Of a stretch of DNA of 64,000 nucleotides, positions 1-7,883 are shown piece by piece. Each line of letters begins with the position of its first letter. The stretch's first letter is position 1. The translations under genes were made by a program, and so were the position numbers. The DNA is from Pigmentiphaga sp. (GTDB lineage: Bacteria > Pseudomonadota > Gammaproteobacteria > Burkholderiales > Burkholderiaceae_B), in the NCBI GenBank assembly GCA_023228945.1, contig JALOAI010000009.1, positions 116,282-180,281 of the forward strand, given 5' to 3'. The notes beneath the pieces were generated by a model. That model made no database searches. It saw nothing but the letters and a program-made list of their open reading frames with translations, and was not told where the DNA came from.

Positions 1-582
1 ATTCAGCGCATGTCGAACGCCATTCTGCGCATCGGTGCGGTCGAGTCCGGTCGGTGTCAGCATCAATTCGAGGCCGTGCCGGCCAGCGCGCTGCTGAACG
101 ACGTGGCGGATTACTTCCAGCCGCTGGCGGAGCAACGCGGCGTCACCGTGCAAACCCGGGCGGCCACCGAGTGGCGGGTCCATGGCGATCGCGCCTTGTT
201 GATGCAGGCCTTGTCCAACCTGCTGGATAACGCGCTCAAGTACGCCCATATGGGCAAGGTGATCGAACTCTACGCCGTACCTCGCGGGGATGGCCGCATC
301 GAACTGGGGGTGGCGGATCGCGGGCCAGGCATTGCGCCGCTCCAGCGCGAACAGGTGCGGATGCGTTTCGTGCGGCTGGAGAGCCGGGACCAGGGTTCGC
401 CAGGCTATGGCCTGGGGTTGTCTCTGGTACAGGCCATTGTGCGCCTGCATGGCGGCAGCCTGCTGTTGACCGACAACATCACGGAGAAGGGCGCCGGGGC
501 GGTGGGCCTGAAGGCGGCACTGATCCTGGGGCAGGCCGACCGGCGCGAAGCGCCGGAATCGGTGGAGGTTGGCAATTCTTAA
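1..582 (+). CDS. Sensor histidine kinase, C-terminal part (5' end outside window)
   Basis: Only about the last 193 residues are present, because the reading frame is already open at base 1. The piece starts at the end of the dimerisation helix pair and continues into a HATPase_c domain. The N box (NLLDNALKYA, around residues 72-81 of the visible part), the G1 box (DRGPGI) and the G2 box (GYGLGLSLV) are all visible. The phosphoacceptor histidine must lie upstream of the window. The protein would autophosphorylate and pass phosphate to a response regulator, which is probably encoded further upstream and not seen. The signal sensed cannot be told from this part. The TonB receptor gene that follows has its own predicted Fur site, so it need not be controlled by this kinase. 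Confidence 0.9.
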   Translation: MQRMSNAILRIGAVESGRCQHQFEAVPASALLNDVADYFQPLAEQRGVTVQTRAATEWRVHGDRALLMQALSNLLDNALKYAHMGKVIELYAVPRGDGRIELGVADRGPGIAPLQREQVRMRFVRLESRDQGSPGYGLGLSLVQAIVRLHGGSLLLTDNITEKGAGAVGLKAALILGQADRREAPESVEVGNS

Positions 583-610
583 GCATATTTAATGGAACGA
601 AGATTGTAGT

Positions 611-629
611 GATAGAGAGAATCGTTCTT
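611..629 (+). promoter_or_regulatory. Putative Fur box upstream of the TonB receptor
   Basis: The 19 bases GATAGAGAGAATCGTTCTT match the classical Fur consensus at 13 of 19 positions, counted by eye, with the GATA and the central GA-AATC-TT core kept. The site lies about 90 bases before the chosen start of a TonB-dependent receptor gene, where iron-responsive repression by Fur would be expected. It is a pattern match only. Confidence 0.55.
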
Positions 630-717
630 AATACGGGTTTTGGACCCAGACCCCGCCGTCCATCCTCAACCGGGGCATGGCCGGCATGAAACGTTTGAAA
701 CTCATAACAGGTGCAGG

Positions 718-2823
718 GTGAGCGAAAACCGATCCCTCGAAGGGCGGCCGGCGATCGGAGTTCGTGCGGCCGGTGGTGTGCAGGCGCGAACATGGCTTGC
801 CGGGGTAACGCGAGGCACGGGCGGAATCGTGCTGGCGTGGTGCGCCTGGGGCGCGCAGGCCGGCGAGGACCCGGTGCAAAGCGGTCAACTGAATCCGGTG
901 GTGGTCACCGCCACGCGCACCGAAAGAGACCTCGCGGATGTGCCGGTGCGCACCGAGATCGTGACTCGTGAAGAGATCGAGCGCACGCATGCGCGCACCC
1001 TGACGCAGGCACTGGAAAACGTGCCGGGACTGCAGATCCGGGAGATCCATGGCAAGTCGGGCTACGAGCTTTCCCTGCAAGGCTTGAGCAGCGATCAGGT
1101 CCTGGTGCTGATCGATGGCTTGCCTATTTCCGCGAGCACCGGTTCCACGGTCGATTTGAGCCAATATTTGCTGGCCGACGTCGAGCGCATCGAGATCGTC
1201 AAGGGCGCCGCCTCGGCGCAATATGGCAGTTCCGCCATGGGCGGGGTGGTCAACGTCATCACCCGGCCGATCCGCCAGGGCTTCCACGCCGACGTCACGG
1301 CCGACGTGGGCAGCTACGGTAAGCAGAATGTCTCGGGGAAGGCGGGGCGGATAGGCGCCTCGCACGGCAAGCTGGGGCTGGAGGGCGGCGGCGAGCAATG
1401 GCGCCTCCGTTTGTCGGCCGATTTGCTCGACGATAAGGGGTTCAGCGTCGATCCCGACGCCTGGCCGCGGCAGGGCGATGCCATCAAGCGGCAGCAATAT
1501 GCCTTGCGCGGCGATTGGCTGCCCACCGCCAGCCAGCGCTACTGGATCGAGCCCAGCACCTATCGCGAAGACGATACGCAGCGCTTCGACTACTACCTGC
1601 CGCCCACCTACGTACCGCGCCACAAAACCGAAAAAATCACGCGCGACCGCGTGTCGGGAGGCGGCGAATGGCTGTTCGACAATGAGGCCCGGCTACAGCT
1701 GAGCGGCGTGGTGGAACGCTACGACAGTCATTCGGATACTTACTCCAGCGATTGGCTGATCACCGCGCGGCATGCCGAGCAGAACATGAGCCATGCCACG
1801 CTGCAGTTCGATCTGCCCGAATGGCGCCGTCAACGATGGCAAGTGGGTGGCGATTACCACTACGAAGACCTGGCCCAGACCAACAATGGCGTGTCCGAGT
1901 TCACGCGGAGCAAGGTCGATCGCCGTACCTTCGAGCTGTTCGGGCAGAACGACATCCTCTTCAACGACCGCTGGGAACTGGTGCTCGGCATGCGCTGGCA
2001 GAATGACTCCGACTTCGGCACCCACCTCGCGCCCAAGGCCAGCCTGAAAGGGCGCCTGATCGACACCGCGGACTGGCAAGGCGTGTTCCGGGCCAGCCTG
2101 GGCAATGGCTATCGCGTACCCAATCTCAAGGAGCGCTACTACGTCTTCGACCACAGCCATCTGGGCTATATGGTCAAGGGCAATCCGGATCTGCGTCCCG
2201 AGTCGTCGCTGAGCGCGCAACTGGGGTTCCGGCTCGATATGCGCGAGGACCTCACCCTGGAGGTCAATGGCTTCTACAACCGGGTCAAGGATTTGATCCA
2301 GGTCGACCAGGACAACATCCAGCCCGGTGGCCCGGGGGTGGTCATCTATACCTACGACAACGTCGCGCGCGCTCGCACCCAGGGGGTGGAAACCGGACTG
2401 CGCTGGCTGGCCCGGCCCGGCCTGACATTCAATCTGGGCTACACCTTTACCGATACGCGCAATCTCGACACCGGCGAAGAGCTGACGCGGCGTCCCCGCC
2501 ACATGGCGCGCCTCGGTGCCGATTGGCGCTTCATGCCCCGTACCGTCCTGACTGCGCGTTTGCGCTACCAGAGCAGCGAGCTGATCTCCAGCAGCGAGGC
2601 CAATGGCGACATCTCGGGCGCACCGGCCGATGGCGTATCGCCCGCCTGGTCAACGCTGGACCTTGCGCTCAACCACGAATTCCAGGGCGGCTGGGCCGGA
2701 TTCGTCGGCGTCAACAACCTTTTCAACCGGCAGCGGGATTTTGCCGATCCGTCCGACTTCGGCCCGGTGCGCGGCCGGTTCGTCTATGCCGGGGTGCGCT
2801 ACCGATTCAGCGCGGCCCCGTAG
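718..2823 (+). CDS. TonB-dependent outer-membrane receptor (siderophore/heme type)
   Basis: About 701 residues from the GTG start chosen here. The frame is open back to an ATG at 640, but that would put a 26-residue proline- and histidine-rich stretch before the signal peptide. The signal peptide runs to about residue 48 (AWCAWGAQA). A plug domain follows from about residue 54, with VVVTATR, the helix ALENVPGLQIRE and the motif YGSSAMGGVVNVIT. The rest is a long beta-barrel ending in GVRYRFSAAP with an aromatic near the C-terminus, as outer-membrane barrels require. The LNPVVVTATR plug resembles FepA/CirA/BfrA-type receptors. It imports an iron chelate or heme using TonB energy. The predicted Fur box and the HmuY-like lipoprotein gene 25 bases downstream both point to iron or heme; the ligand itself is not determined. 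Confidence 0.93.
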   Translation: MSENRSLEGRPAIGVRAAGGVQARTWLAGVTRGTGGIVLAWCAWGAQAGEDPVQSGQLNPVVVTATRTERDLADVPVRTEIVTREEIERTHARTLTQALENVPGLQIREIHGKSGYELSLQGLSSDQVLVLIDGLPISASTGSTVDLSQYLLADVERIEIVKGAASAQYGSSAMGGVVNVITRPIRQGFHADVTADVGSYGKQNVSGKAGRIGASHGKLGLEGGGEQWRLRLSADLLDDKGFSVDPDAWPRQGDAIKRQQYALRGDWLPTASQRYWIEPSTYREDDTQRFDYYLPPTYVPRHKTEKITRDRVSGGGEWLFDNEARLQLSGVVERYDSHSDTYSSDWLITARHAEQNMSHATLQFDLPEWRRQRWQVGGDYHYEDLAQTNNGVSEFTRSKVDRRTFELFGQNDILFNDRWELVLGMRWQNDSDFGTHLAPKASLKGRLIDTADWQGVFRASLGNGYRVPNLKERYYVFDHSHLGYMVKGNPDLRPESSLSAQLGFRLDMREDLTLEVNGFYNRVKDLIQVDQDNIQPGGPGVVIYTYDNVARARTQGVETGLRWLARPGLTFNLGYTFTDTRNLDTGEELTRRPRHMARLGADWRFMPRTVLTARLRYQSSELISSSEANGDISGAPADGVSPAWSTLDLALNHEFQGGWAGFVGVNNLFNRQRDFADPSDFGPVRGRFVYAGVRYRFSAAP

Positions 2824-2848
2824 TACATCCATCGTGAACAAGGAGATC

Positions 2849-4102
2849 ATGAGAATGACGATGCAATTGAAGCCCATCGTGGCGGCGATGTCCGTGGCAT
2901 GGCTGCTGGCCGCTTGCGGCGGTGGCGGCGGCGACGATGGCGGCGATACGCCGACCCCGCCCGATCCTCCGGTGCAAACCGACAAATTCACCTCCAAAGG
3001 CAATCGCCTCGTCTTCGAAAGCCCCTCGGCCAGCGCGGGCGAGCACTGCTTCGACCTCGACAAGCCCGGCCAGGAACTGATGGCTTGCGAAGGCACGGCC
3101 TGGGACTTGAAGGTCACCACTCCTACCGCGGCCAACCCGCGCGGCACGCCCGCGTTCTGGACCAACAGCGGCGATAGCGGCTCAGGCCAGGGCGGCGCGC
3201 TAGGCGGCCCGTTCGACAATACCTGGTCCGAGCTGCAGAAGATCGAGAACGCCACCATCGATCCCGACAGCGGCCAGCCGGTGCCGGCCCAGGCCTTTCT
3301 GGTAGACGGCGTATCCGGCGCGTTCACGGGCACCAATGCGATCGGCTCGGCGGCGTTCGAGTACAACCTCACGGGCGACAACAAGCTGCATCCGAACTTC
3401 CGCGCCTTCCAGGTGACGCTGGACCGGACCGCTCCCACCGCCGCCAACACCTACGTCCTGCAGGTATTGAGCTACTACGGCGGCCCGGGCGACGCCTCGG
3501 GCTATCTCACGGTGCGCCTGGCCGGGCTGGACAACCCGACGCAATATGCCTCGACCTCGGTCGACGCCCGCAATGGTTGGCAGTACCTGAACCTGGAGAC
3601 GGGCGGCACGGTGGCCGAAAGCGGCGACTGGCACGTGGCCTTCAACCGCTACAACATCAAGCTGAACCCCGCCAACAGCGGCGTTGGCGCCTTGGCGGGC
3701 GACACGCCCCCGGGCCTGTACGACGCAAGCGGCGAGCCGGTGGTGTCGGCGTTTACCAGCACGGGGCCGGATTCCACCGGCGTGCTGGCGCTCGTGACCG
3801 GCGCCACCGTGGGCGCCGCCCGCGACTACCAGCCCGACGCCAAGGGTTCGCCGCTGCAGCCGGAAGGCCGCATGGAAGGAACCTACCCGAACATGACGGT
3901 GGACTACGGCTGGTACCTCTACGACGCGAGAACGCATCTGCTCACCGCCAAGGCGGATCGGGGCACGCTGCTCCGCTCGGGCGAAGGCAACAGCTATATG
4001 CGCCTGCACCTGCTGAGCATCGAGTACACCCCGGCGGGAGACTACAACGGCAAGCAGACCTGGACGCTCGAGTACGATCTGCAGCCCGCCGCCGGCTCTT
4101 GA
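2849..4102 (+). CDS. HmuY-family heme-binding lipoprotein
   Basis: 417 residues. The start ATG follows an AAGGAG ribosome site by 6 bases, and the first 22 residues form a lipoprotein signal ending in the lipobox LLAAC, with Cys23 as the lipidated residue. A low-complexity Gly/Asp/Pro linker follows. The body shows HmuY-type features: YVLQVLSYYGG followed by a strand-rich segment, and later WHVAFNRYNIKLN with a Gly/Ser-rich continuation, which is the W-x-x-A-F ... N signature of HmuY domains. A related segment earlier (AWDLKVTTP...FWTNSGDSGSGQGG) suggests two diverged halves. HmuY proteins are surface hemophores that hand heme to a TonB receptor, here presumably the gene 25 bases upstream in the same operon. 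The family call is by motif memory; the heme ligands cannot be named. Confidence 0.72.
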   Translation: MRMTMQLKPIVAAMSVAWLLAACGGGGGDDGGDTPTPPDPPVQTDKFTSKGNRLVFESPSASAGEHCFDLDKPGQELMACEGTAWDLKVTTPTAANPRGTPAFWTNSGDSGSGQGGALGGPFDNTWSELQKIENATIDPDSGQPVPAQAFLVDGVSGAFTGTNAIGSAAFEYNLTGDNKLHPNFRAFQVTLDRTAPTAANTYVLQVLSYYGGPGDASGYLTVRLAGLDNPTQYASTSVDARNGWQYLNLETGGTVAESGDWHVAFNRYNIKLNPANSGVGALAGDTPPGLYDASGEPVVSAFTSTGPDSTGVLALVTGATVGAARDYQPDAKGSPLQPEGRMEGTYPNMTVDYGWYLYDARTHLLTAKADRGTLLRSGEGNSYMRLHLLSIEYTPAGDYNGKQTWTLEYDLQPAAGS

Positions 4103-4112
4103 GCCGCCTTTC

Positions 4113-4973
4113 GTGACCACGCGCCAAGGCGCCGGTTCCGTCGGCCATGATGGACCTGGCGAGAGGGCTCCCGGCGCCGCCGCAGTCGCCTCCGGCGGCA
4201 ACGCCGGGAGGCTTCGGCACGCTTGGCGCCAACGGTCGCGGGCGGTCCCCCCGGGGGCGAGCCTGGGCGCCACGCTGGCCATGCTGGCGCCCGTGCTCCT
4301 GGTCGGTTGCATGATGCTGTTCGAACTTGCGCAACTGGGTTTGGCCATCCACGCCGGCAGCGTGGCCCTCGATCGGGTGCTGGCGGTCTGGGCGGGCCCT
4401 CCGGTACGCGTGCCGCCTCCCGGCATCCTGCCTTTGCGTCTGGCCGAAGACATGTCCACGCTGTTGCGGGGCCAGTTGCCAAGTGACGCCATTACGGTGC
4501 AGGTGCGCGAGTTCGGCAACGAAGGCGCGCCCGCCCTGCACACCCGCAGCCTGGCGGTGGATATCCGGCAACCCTATGCCACGCCCCTGCCGGCCCTGCT
4601 CGGCCTGGGCGAGGTCTTCCGATACCGCTATAAGCGCTTCATCGGTCACCCGGTGGGCGGCGTGGACCCAAGCAGCGCCGGCGAACTGCTGTGCTGCGCG
4701 ATTCCGCGCACCTGGGGGCCGGCCGCCTGGTCGGCCAAAGGCAGGGCGGCGGCCTGGGTCATCGGCATCCTGATCGCCGGGGCGCTGGCCTGGCGGGCCG
4801 GCGTCGGACGCCTCTGGGTTGCCTTGCTGTTTGCCTTGCTCACGGCGCTGGCCGGCGCCCAGGCCGGCGCTTTCGTGGTCGTTACGACGCTGGCGGGCGG
4901 TTTGCTGGCCCTATTGCGACTGCCCTATGCCTGGTGCCTGGCGCTGGGGGCCTTGTGGTGGTGGATGGCTTGA
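4113..4973 (+). CDS. Hypothetical membrane protein
   Basis: 286 residues if the GTG start is right. It lies 10 bases after the HmuY-like gene, so it is probably in the same operon. The first 50 residues are basic and Gly/Ala-rich. A hydrophobic segment (about 57-80, GATLAMLAPVLLVGCMMLFELAQLGLAIH) resembles the N-terminal anchor of TadE-like proteins. A soluble region of about 120 residues follows, and three hydrophobic segments occupy the C-terminal 90 residues, ending in ALGALWWWMA. I do not recognise the family. The position suggests a role in iron or heme uptake (for example in energising or assembling the receptor), but this is inference. The start is uncertain because no clear ribosome site is visible. 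Confidence 0.6.
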   Translation: MTTRQGAGSVGHDGPGERAPGAAAVASGGNAGRLRHAWRQRSRAVPPGASLGATLAMLAPVLLVGCMMLFELAQLGLAIHAGSVALDRVLAVWAGPPVRVPPPGILPLRLAEDMSTLLRGQLPSDAITVQVREFGNEGAPALHTRSLAVDIRQPYATPLPALLGLGEVFRYRYKRFIGHPVGGVDPSSAGELLCCAIPRTWGPAAWSAKGRAAAWVIGILIAGALAWRAGVGRLWVALLFALLTALAGAQAGAFVVVTTLAGGLLALLRLPYAWCLALGALWWWMA

Positions 4974-5034
4974 CCCACGTCTCTGGGTACGACAAAACCG
5001 GATCCGGGCGAGAGGGATTCGCGCGCGGCTCCCA

Positions 5035-5232
5035 TCAGGCAGTCTTGGCGAACAGGGCCACGTTTGGCAGGTCCGCGAAATGGGCATCGCAAGTGAGCAG
5101 TTCAGCGCCTTGATGGCGTGCCGTCGCGTAGACGATGGCATCGGCGGTGGCGAGCTTGTGCTCGCGGTGCAAGTCTGCCGTGAACTATTCGATCCAGGCC
5201 GAGGTGTCGACCACACGCAAGAAAGCCGCCAT
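5035..5232 (-). pseudogene. VapC-type PIN toxin remnant (internal deletion with stop)
   Basis: Reading the minus strand from the ATG that overlaps the antitoxin stop (ATGA) gives MAAFLRVVDTSAWIE, the start of a PIN domain with its first catalytic Asp. An in-frame TAG comes next, and then, still in frame, FTADLHREHKLATADAIVYATARHQ and TCDAHFADLPNVALFAKTA up to TGA. These are the end of a PIN domain with its later acidic residue (TADAI) and the TCDxxF motif. About 60-80 residues of the normal 130-140 are missing at the TAG. The sequence fits an intact VapC that lost its middle by an in-frame deletion creating a stop. The toxin should be inactive. The antitoxin gene next to it is intact. Confidence 0.8.
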
Positions 5233-5444
5233 CAGGAGCGGTCCTTGCGGTCGCGATAGCCTTCCGGGCGCGCCCCTTTGGCGATACCGGCCAGTTGCTC
5301 CAGCTTGGGCACCGGCATCACCAGCACGCCCTTGCCCTTGGGAATGAAGACGAACTCCTGACCTGCCTCCCAGTGTTGCTGCTCGCGCACGGCCTTGGGA
5401 ATGGAGATCTGGAACTTGCTGGATAGGGTTGCAGTCGCGGCCAT
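5232..5444 (-). CDS. vapB: AbrB/SpoVT-type antitoxin (VapB-like)
   Basis: 70 residues. It has the swapped-hairpin AbrB DNA-binding fold signature ATLSSKFQISIPKAVREQQHWEAGQ, the KFQI-IPK motif common to VapB/MazE-type antitoxins, then VFIPKGKGVLVMPV. The C-terminal tail is short and basic and would normally wrap around the toxin. Its stop overlaps the start of a broken PIN toxin gene by the usual ATGA, so the pair was once a VapBC toxin-antitoxin operon. With no functional toxin, the antitoxin may now be neutral, act as a repressor of its own promoter, or neutralise a related toxin elsewhere. A small inverted repeat, ATCG-TTGA-CGAT, 14 bases upstream at 5459-5470 may be its operator. Confidence 0.82.
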   Translation of the reverse strand: MAATATLSSKFQISIPKAVREQQHWEAGQEFVFIPKGKGVLVMPVPKLEQLAGIAKGARPEGYRDRKDRS

Positions 5445-5539
5445 TTTACTTTTTCGCTATCGTTGACGATTTCATAAGAGTACGCCGTTAAGCCCTGGAC
5501 GGTGAGCTCTCTCGTTCAAGCTCCGTTCCAATGAGCGAC

Positions 5540-5564
5540 AAAAAACCCGGCACGAGGCCGGGTT
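5540..5564 (-). terminator. Rho-independent terminator after rpsI
   Basis: A perfect 8-bp stem, AACCCGGC paired with GCCGGGTT, has a 5-base loop. On the minus strand it is followed by a run of six T. It lies 43 bases after the rpsI stop and closes the rplM-rpsI operon. Confidence 0.9.
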
Positions 5565-5606
5565 CCGCGGGGCTGCTCCCGGCCTGGCCGGGAGACGAGC
5601 GATGGA

Positions 5607-5999
5607 TCAGCGCTTGCTGAACTGCTTGCGGCGGCGGGCCTTGTGGAAGCCGACCTTTTTGCGCTCGACTTCGCGGGCATCGCGGGTGACCAGGCCGGCT
5701 TGCGACAGCGCGGGCTTGAGCGAAGCGTCGTAGTCGATCAGGGCGCGGGTGATGCCGTGGCGCACGGCGCCGGCCTGGCCGGATTCGCCGCCACCCTTGA
5801 CGTTGACTTTGAAGTCGAACGATTCGAGGTGGTTGGTGAGCACGAGCGGCTGGCGCACGACCATGCGGCCGGTTTCGCGGCCGAAGAACTCGTCGACGGG
5901 CTTGCCGTTGACGATGATCTGGCCGGAGCCTTTTTTCATGAATACGCGGGCGACCGAGGTTTTGCGGCGGCCGGTGCCGTAATTCCAGTTACCGATCAT
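5607..5999 (-). CDS. rpsI: 30S ribosomal protein S9
   Basis: 130 residues, the full length of bacterial S9. It contains NYGTGRRKTSVARVF at the start, GRETGRMVVRQPL, the KGGGESGQAGAVRHGI core, RDAREVERKKVG, and the basic tail KARRRKQFSKR that reaches the P-site tRNA. S9 belongs to the 30S head. Its ATG overlaps the stop of rplM by four bases (ATGA), so the two are likely translationally coupled. The ribosome site AAGGAG lies inside the last codons of rplM. Confidence 0.98.
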   Translation of the reverse strand: MIGNWNYGTGRRKTSVARVFMKKGSGQIIVNGKPVDEFFGRETGRMVVRQPLVLTNHLESFDFKVNVKGGGESGQAGAVRHGITRALIDYDASLKPALSQAGLVTRDAREVERKKVGFHKARRRKQFSKR

Positions 6000-6454
6000 G
6001 TGCGGCTCCTTGAGGGTACTGCCGACGCAAGCTCGAGGGGCTTGGGCTGTTGCGCGGTGTGGGGATGCTCGGCGCCGCCATACACCTTGAGTTTCTTGAT
6101 CATGGCATAGCCCAGCGGGCCCTTGGGCAGCATGCCCTTGACCGCCTTCTCGAGCGCACGACCGGGGAAACGCTGCTGCATCTTGACGAAGTTGGTTTCC
6201 TTGATGCCGCCGGGGTAGCCGGAGTGACGGTAGTACTTTTTGTCGTTGGCCTTGTTTCCGGTAACGACCAGTTCGGCGGCGTTGACGACGACGATGTAAT
6301 CGCCGGTGTCAACGTGAGGCGTGTATTCGGGTTTGTGCTTGCCACGCAAACGGTGTGCGACTTCGCTGGCCACACGACCGAGGACTTTGCCCTTGGCGTC
6401 GATCACAAACCAGTCACGCGTGACCTCGTGCGGCTTGGCAACAAAGGATTTCAT
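5996..6454 (-). CDS. rplM: 50S ribosomal protein L13
   Basis: The start used here gives 152 residues beginning MKSFVAKPHEVTRDWFVIDA. An upstream in-frame ATG would add 12 residues unlike L13, and AAGGAACC lies in front of the chosen ATG. The family core is complete: LGRVASEVAHRLRGKHK, HVDTGDYIVVVNA, and GMLPKGPLGYAMIKKLKVY, ending in EHPHTAQQPKPLEL. L13 normally ends there at about 142 residues. Here ten more codons (ASAVPSRSRT) follow before a stop that overlaps rpsI. The old stop seems to have been lost, so the former spacer with the rpsI ribosome site is now translated. L13 is an early-assembly protein of the 50S subunit. Confidence 0.97.
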   Translation of the reverse strand: MKSFVAKPHEVTRDWFVIDAKGKVLGRVASEVAHRLRGKHKPEYTPHVDTGDYIVVVNAAELVVTGNKANDKKYYRHSGYPGGIKETNFVKMQQRFPGRALEKAVKGMLPKGPLGYAMIKKLKVYGGAEHPHTAQQPKPLELASAVPSRSRT

Positions 6455-6567
6455 GACGGTTCCTTGAATGAATGAATCGAGCTCAGCCAAAAAGTGCCAA
6501 AATCCCGGCCAGGGCGTTATGGTTCGCCCGTGCAGGGTAGGCTGTACTTTCTGGCAAAAAGCCTCTG

Positions 6568-6596
6568 ATCATAGCATGAGGCGGTAGCCATGTCCA
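6568..6596 (-). promoter_or_regulatory. Predicted sigma-70 promoter for rplM-rpsI
   Basis: On the minus strand TGGACA (-35) and TATGAT (-10) are separated by exactly 17 bases. This puts transcription start roughly 105 bases before the rplM ATG, long enough for the usual regulated leader of this operon. No other candidate in the divergent gap is as good. Confidence 0.6.
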
Positions 6597-6682
6597 GGCT
6601 TTCACCGCGGTCATTTAGGGTATGCTCAATCCGCCCCGCGAGTGTCATGCCGCGGGGCCGCGATCCTCCCCCTGGAGTCTTT

Positions 6683-7831
6683 GTGTCGAGCTGGACCACT
6701 CTTTCATCCGCACGCGACAGCCGCTGCTGGGCCGAATCCCCCGACCGCGATCCCACCACGTCGCGGGCATTCTTCGAGGCGCTCGAAACCAGCGGCTCGG
6801 CGGCGCGCGCCGCCGGCTGGCTGCCCTTGCATCTCGAATCGGCCGGAGCCGGCGTGGTGGTGCCGCTATACGCCAAGTCGCATTCCTACGGCGAGTACGT
6901 ATTCGACCATGGCTGGGCGCATGCCGCCCAGCGGGCCGGAATGCGCTACTACCCCAAGCTGCTCACGGCGGTGCCCTTCACGCCCTCGGAGGGCCGGCGC
7001 CTGATCGGCCCCGGCGCCGCGGCCGATCCCGGGCTGGCGGCGGGCCAGGCCTTGGCGGCCGCGAAAGTGCTGGCGGAACGTAGTGGCGCCTCGTCGTGGC
7101 ACGTGTTGTTCCCGGCAGAGGCCGAGCTCGAAGCCTGGCAGGCCACCGGCATGCTGCATCGGCTGGGATGCCAGTATCACTGGTTCGATAGGGATTACGG
7201 AGATTTCGAGGGTTTTCTCGCCCATTTCCGCGCCAGCCGCCGCAAGACCTTGCGCCGCGAGCGGCGCGCGGTGGCGGAGCAGGGGATCCGGGTGGAAACG
7301 CTGGAGGGCGCCGCGATCGAGCCCCGCCACTGGGAGGTGCTCGACCAGTGCTATCGCCTCACGTATCTCAAGCGCTCGGGCCACGAGGGGTATCTCACGC
7401 CCACCTTCTTCGGTCGGCTGGCGGAGTCGCTGGGCGACCGGGTGGTGCTGATGCTCGCCTGGCACGAAGGGCGGGCGGTGGCTGCCGCCCTTTGCCTGAG
7501 ATCGGACGACACCCTATATGGCCGGTACTGGGGCGCGCTGGCGGATTATCCGCAGCTGCATTTCGAGCTCTGCTATTACCAGGGCATCGAATATTGCCTG
7601 CGCCGCGGCCTGCGGCGCTTCGATCCCGGCGCGCAGGGTGAGCACAAAATCCCGCGCGGTTTCGAGCCGGTGCTCACGCATTCATTCCACTGGTTGGCCG
7701 AGCCCGCCTTGGCCGAGGCGGTGGATGATTTCCTGCAGCAGGAGCGCCGGCATGTGCGCGCCTATGCCGAGACGGCGCGCCAGGATCTGCCCTTCCATCG
7801 CGACGGCACGGCGCCCGAGGCACGTTCTTAA
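6683..7831 (+). CDS. FemAB-like GNAT-fold acyltransferase (DUF482 type)
   Basis: 382 residues from the GTG start, which has GGAG five bases upstream. The frame is open for another 31 codons upstream but with no ribosome site. The sequence matches the peptidogalycan-biosynthesis/FemAB_like family (PF04339). Landmarks are PLYAKSHSYGEYVFDHGWA (about 60-80), HFRASRRKTLRRERR (about 185-200), LTYLKRSGHEGYLTPTFF and the C-terminal FDPGAQGEHKIPRGFEP, all conserved in these proteins as I remember them. Members are presumed cytoplasmic aminoacyl- or acyltransferases, but their substrates are unknown. The gene is single, divergent from rplM and followed by a convergent regulator gene, so context gives no hint of its role. 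Confidence 0.82.
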   Translation: MSSWTTLSSARDSRCWAESPDRDPTTSRAFFEALETSGSAARAAGWLPLHLESAGAGVVVPLYAKSHSYGEYVFDHGWAHAAQRAGMRYYPKLLTAVPFTPSEGRRLIGPGAAADPGLAAGQALAAAKVLAERSGASSWHVLFPAEAELEAWQATGMLHRLGCQYHWFDRDYGDFEGFLAHFRASRRKTLRRERRAVAEQGIRVETLEGAAIEPRHWEVLDQCYRLTYLKRSGHEGYLTPTFFGRLAESLGDRVVLMLAWHEGRAVAAALCLRSDDTLYGRYWGALADYPQLHFELCYYQGIEYCLRRGLRRFDPGAQGEHKIPRGFEPVLTHSFHWLAEPALAEAVDDFLQQERRHVRAYAETARQDLPFHRDGTAPEARS

Positions 7832-7883
7832 CGCTGTCGCGACGGGCGACAACCCGATGTCCGCTTGGTGGCGGGAGACACTT

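Noticed and set aside
640..717. Upstream ATG start for the TonB receptor
   Set aside because: It would place a 26-residue Pro/His-rich stretch before the signal peptide; the GTG at 718 gives a more normal precursor.
3200..4543. Long minus-strand frame across the HmuY-like gene and its neighbour
   Set aside because: Opposite strand of two genes with good starts and clear signals; no domain is visible in its translation.
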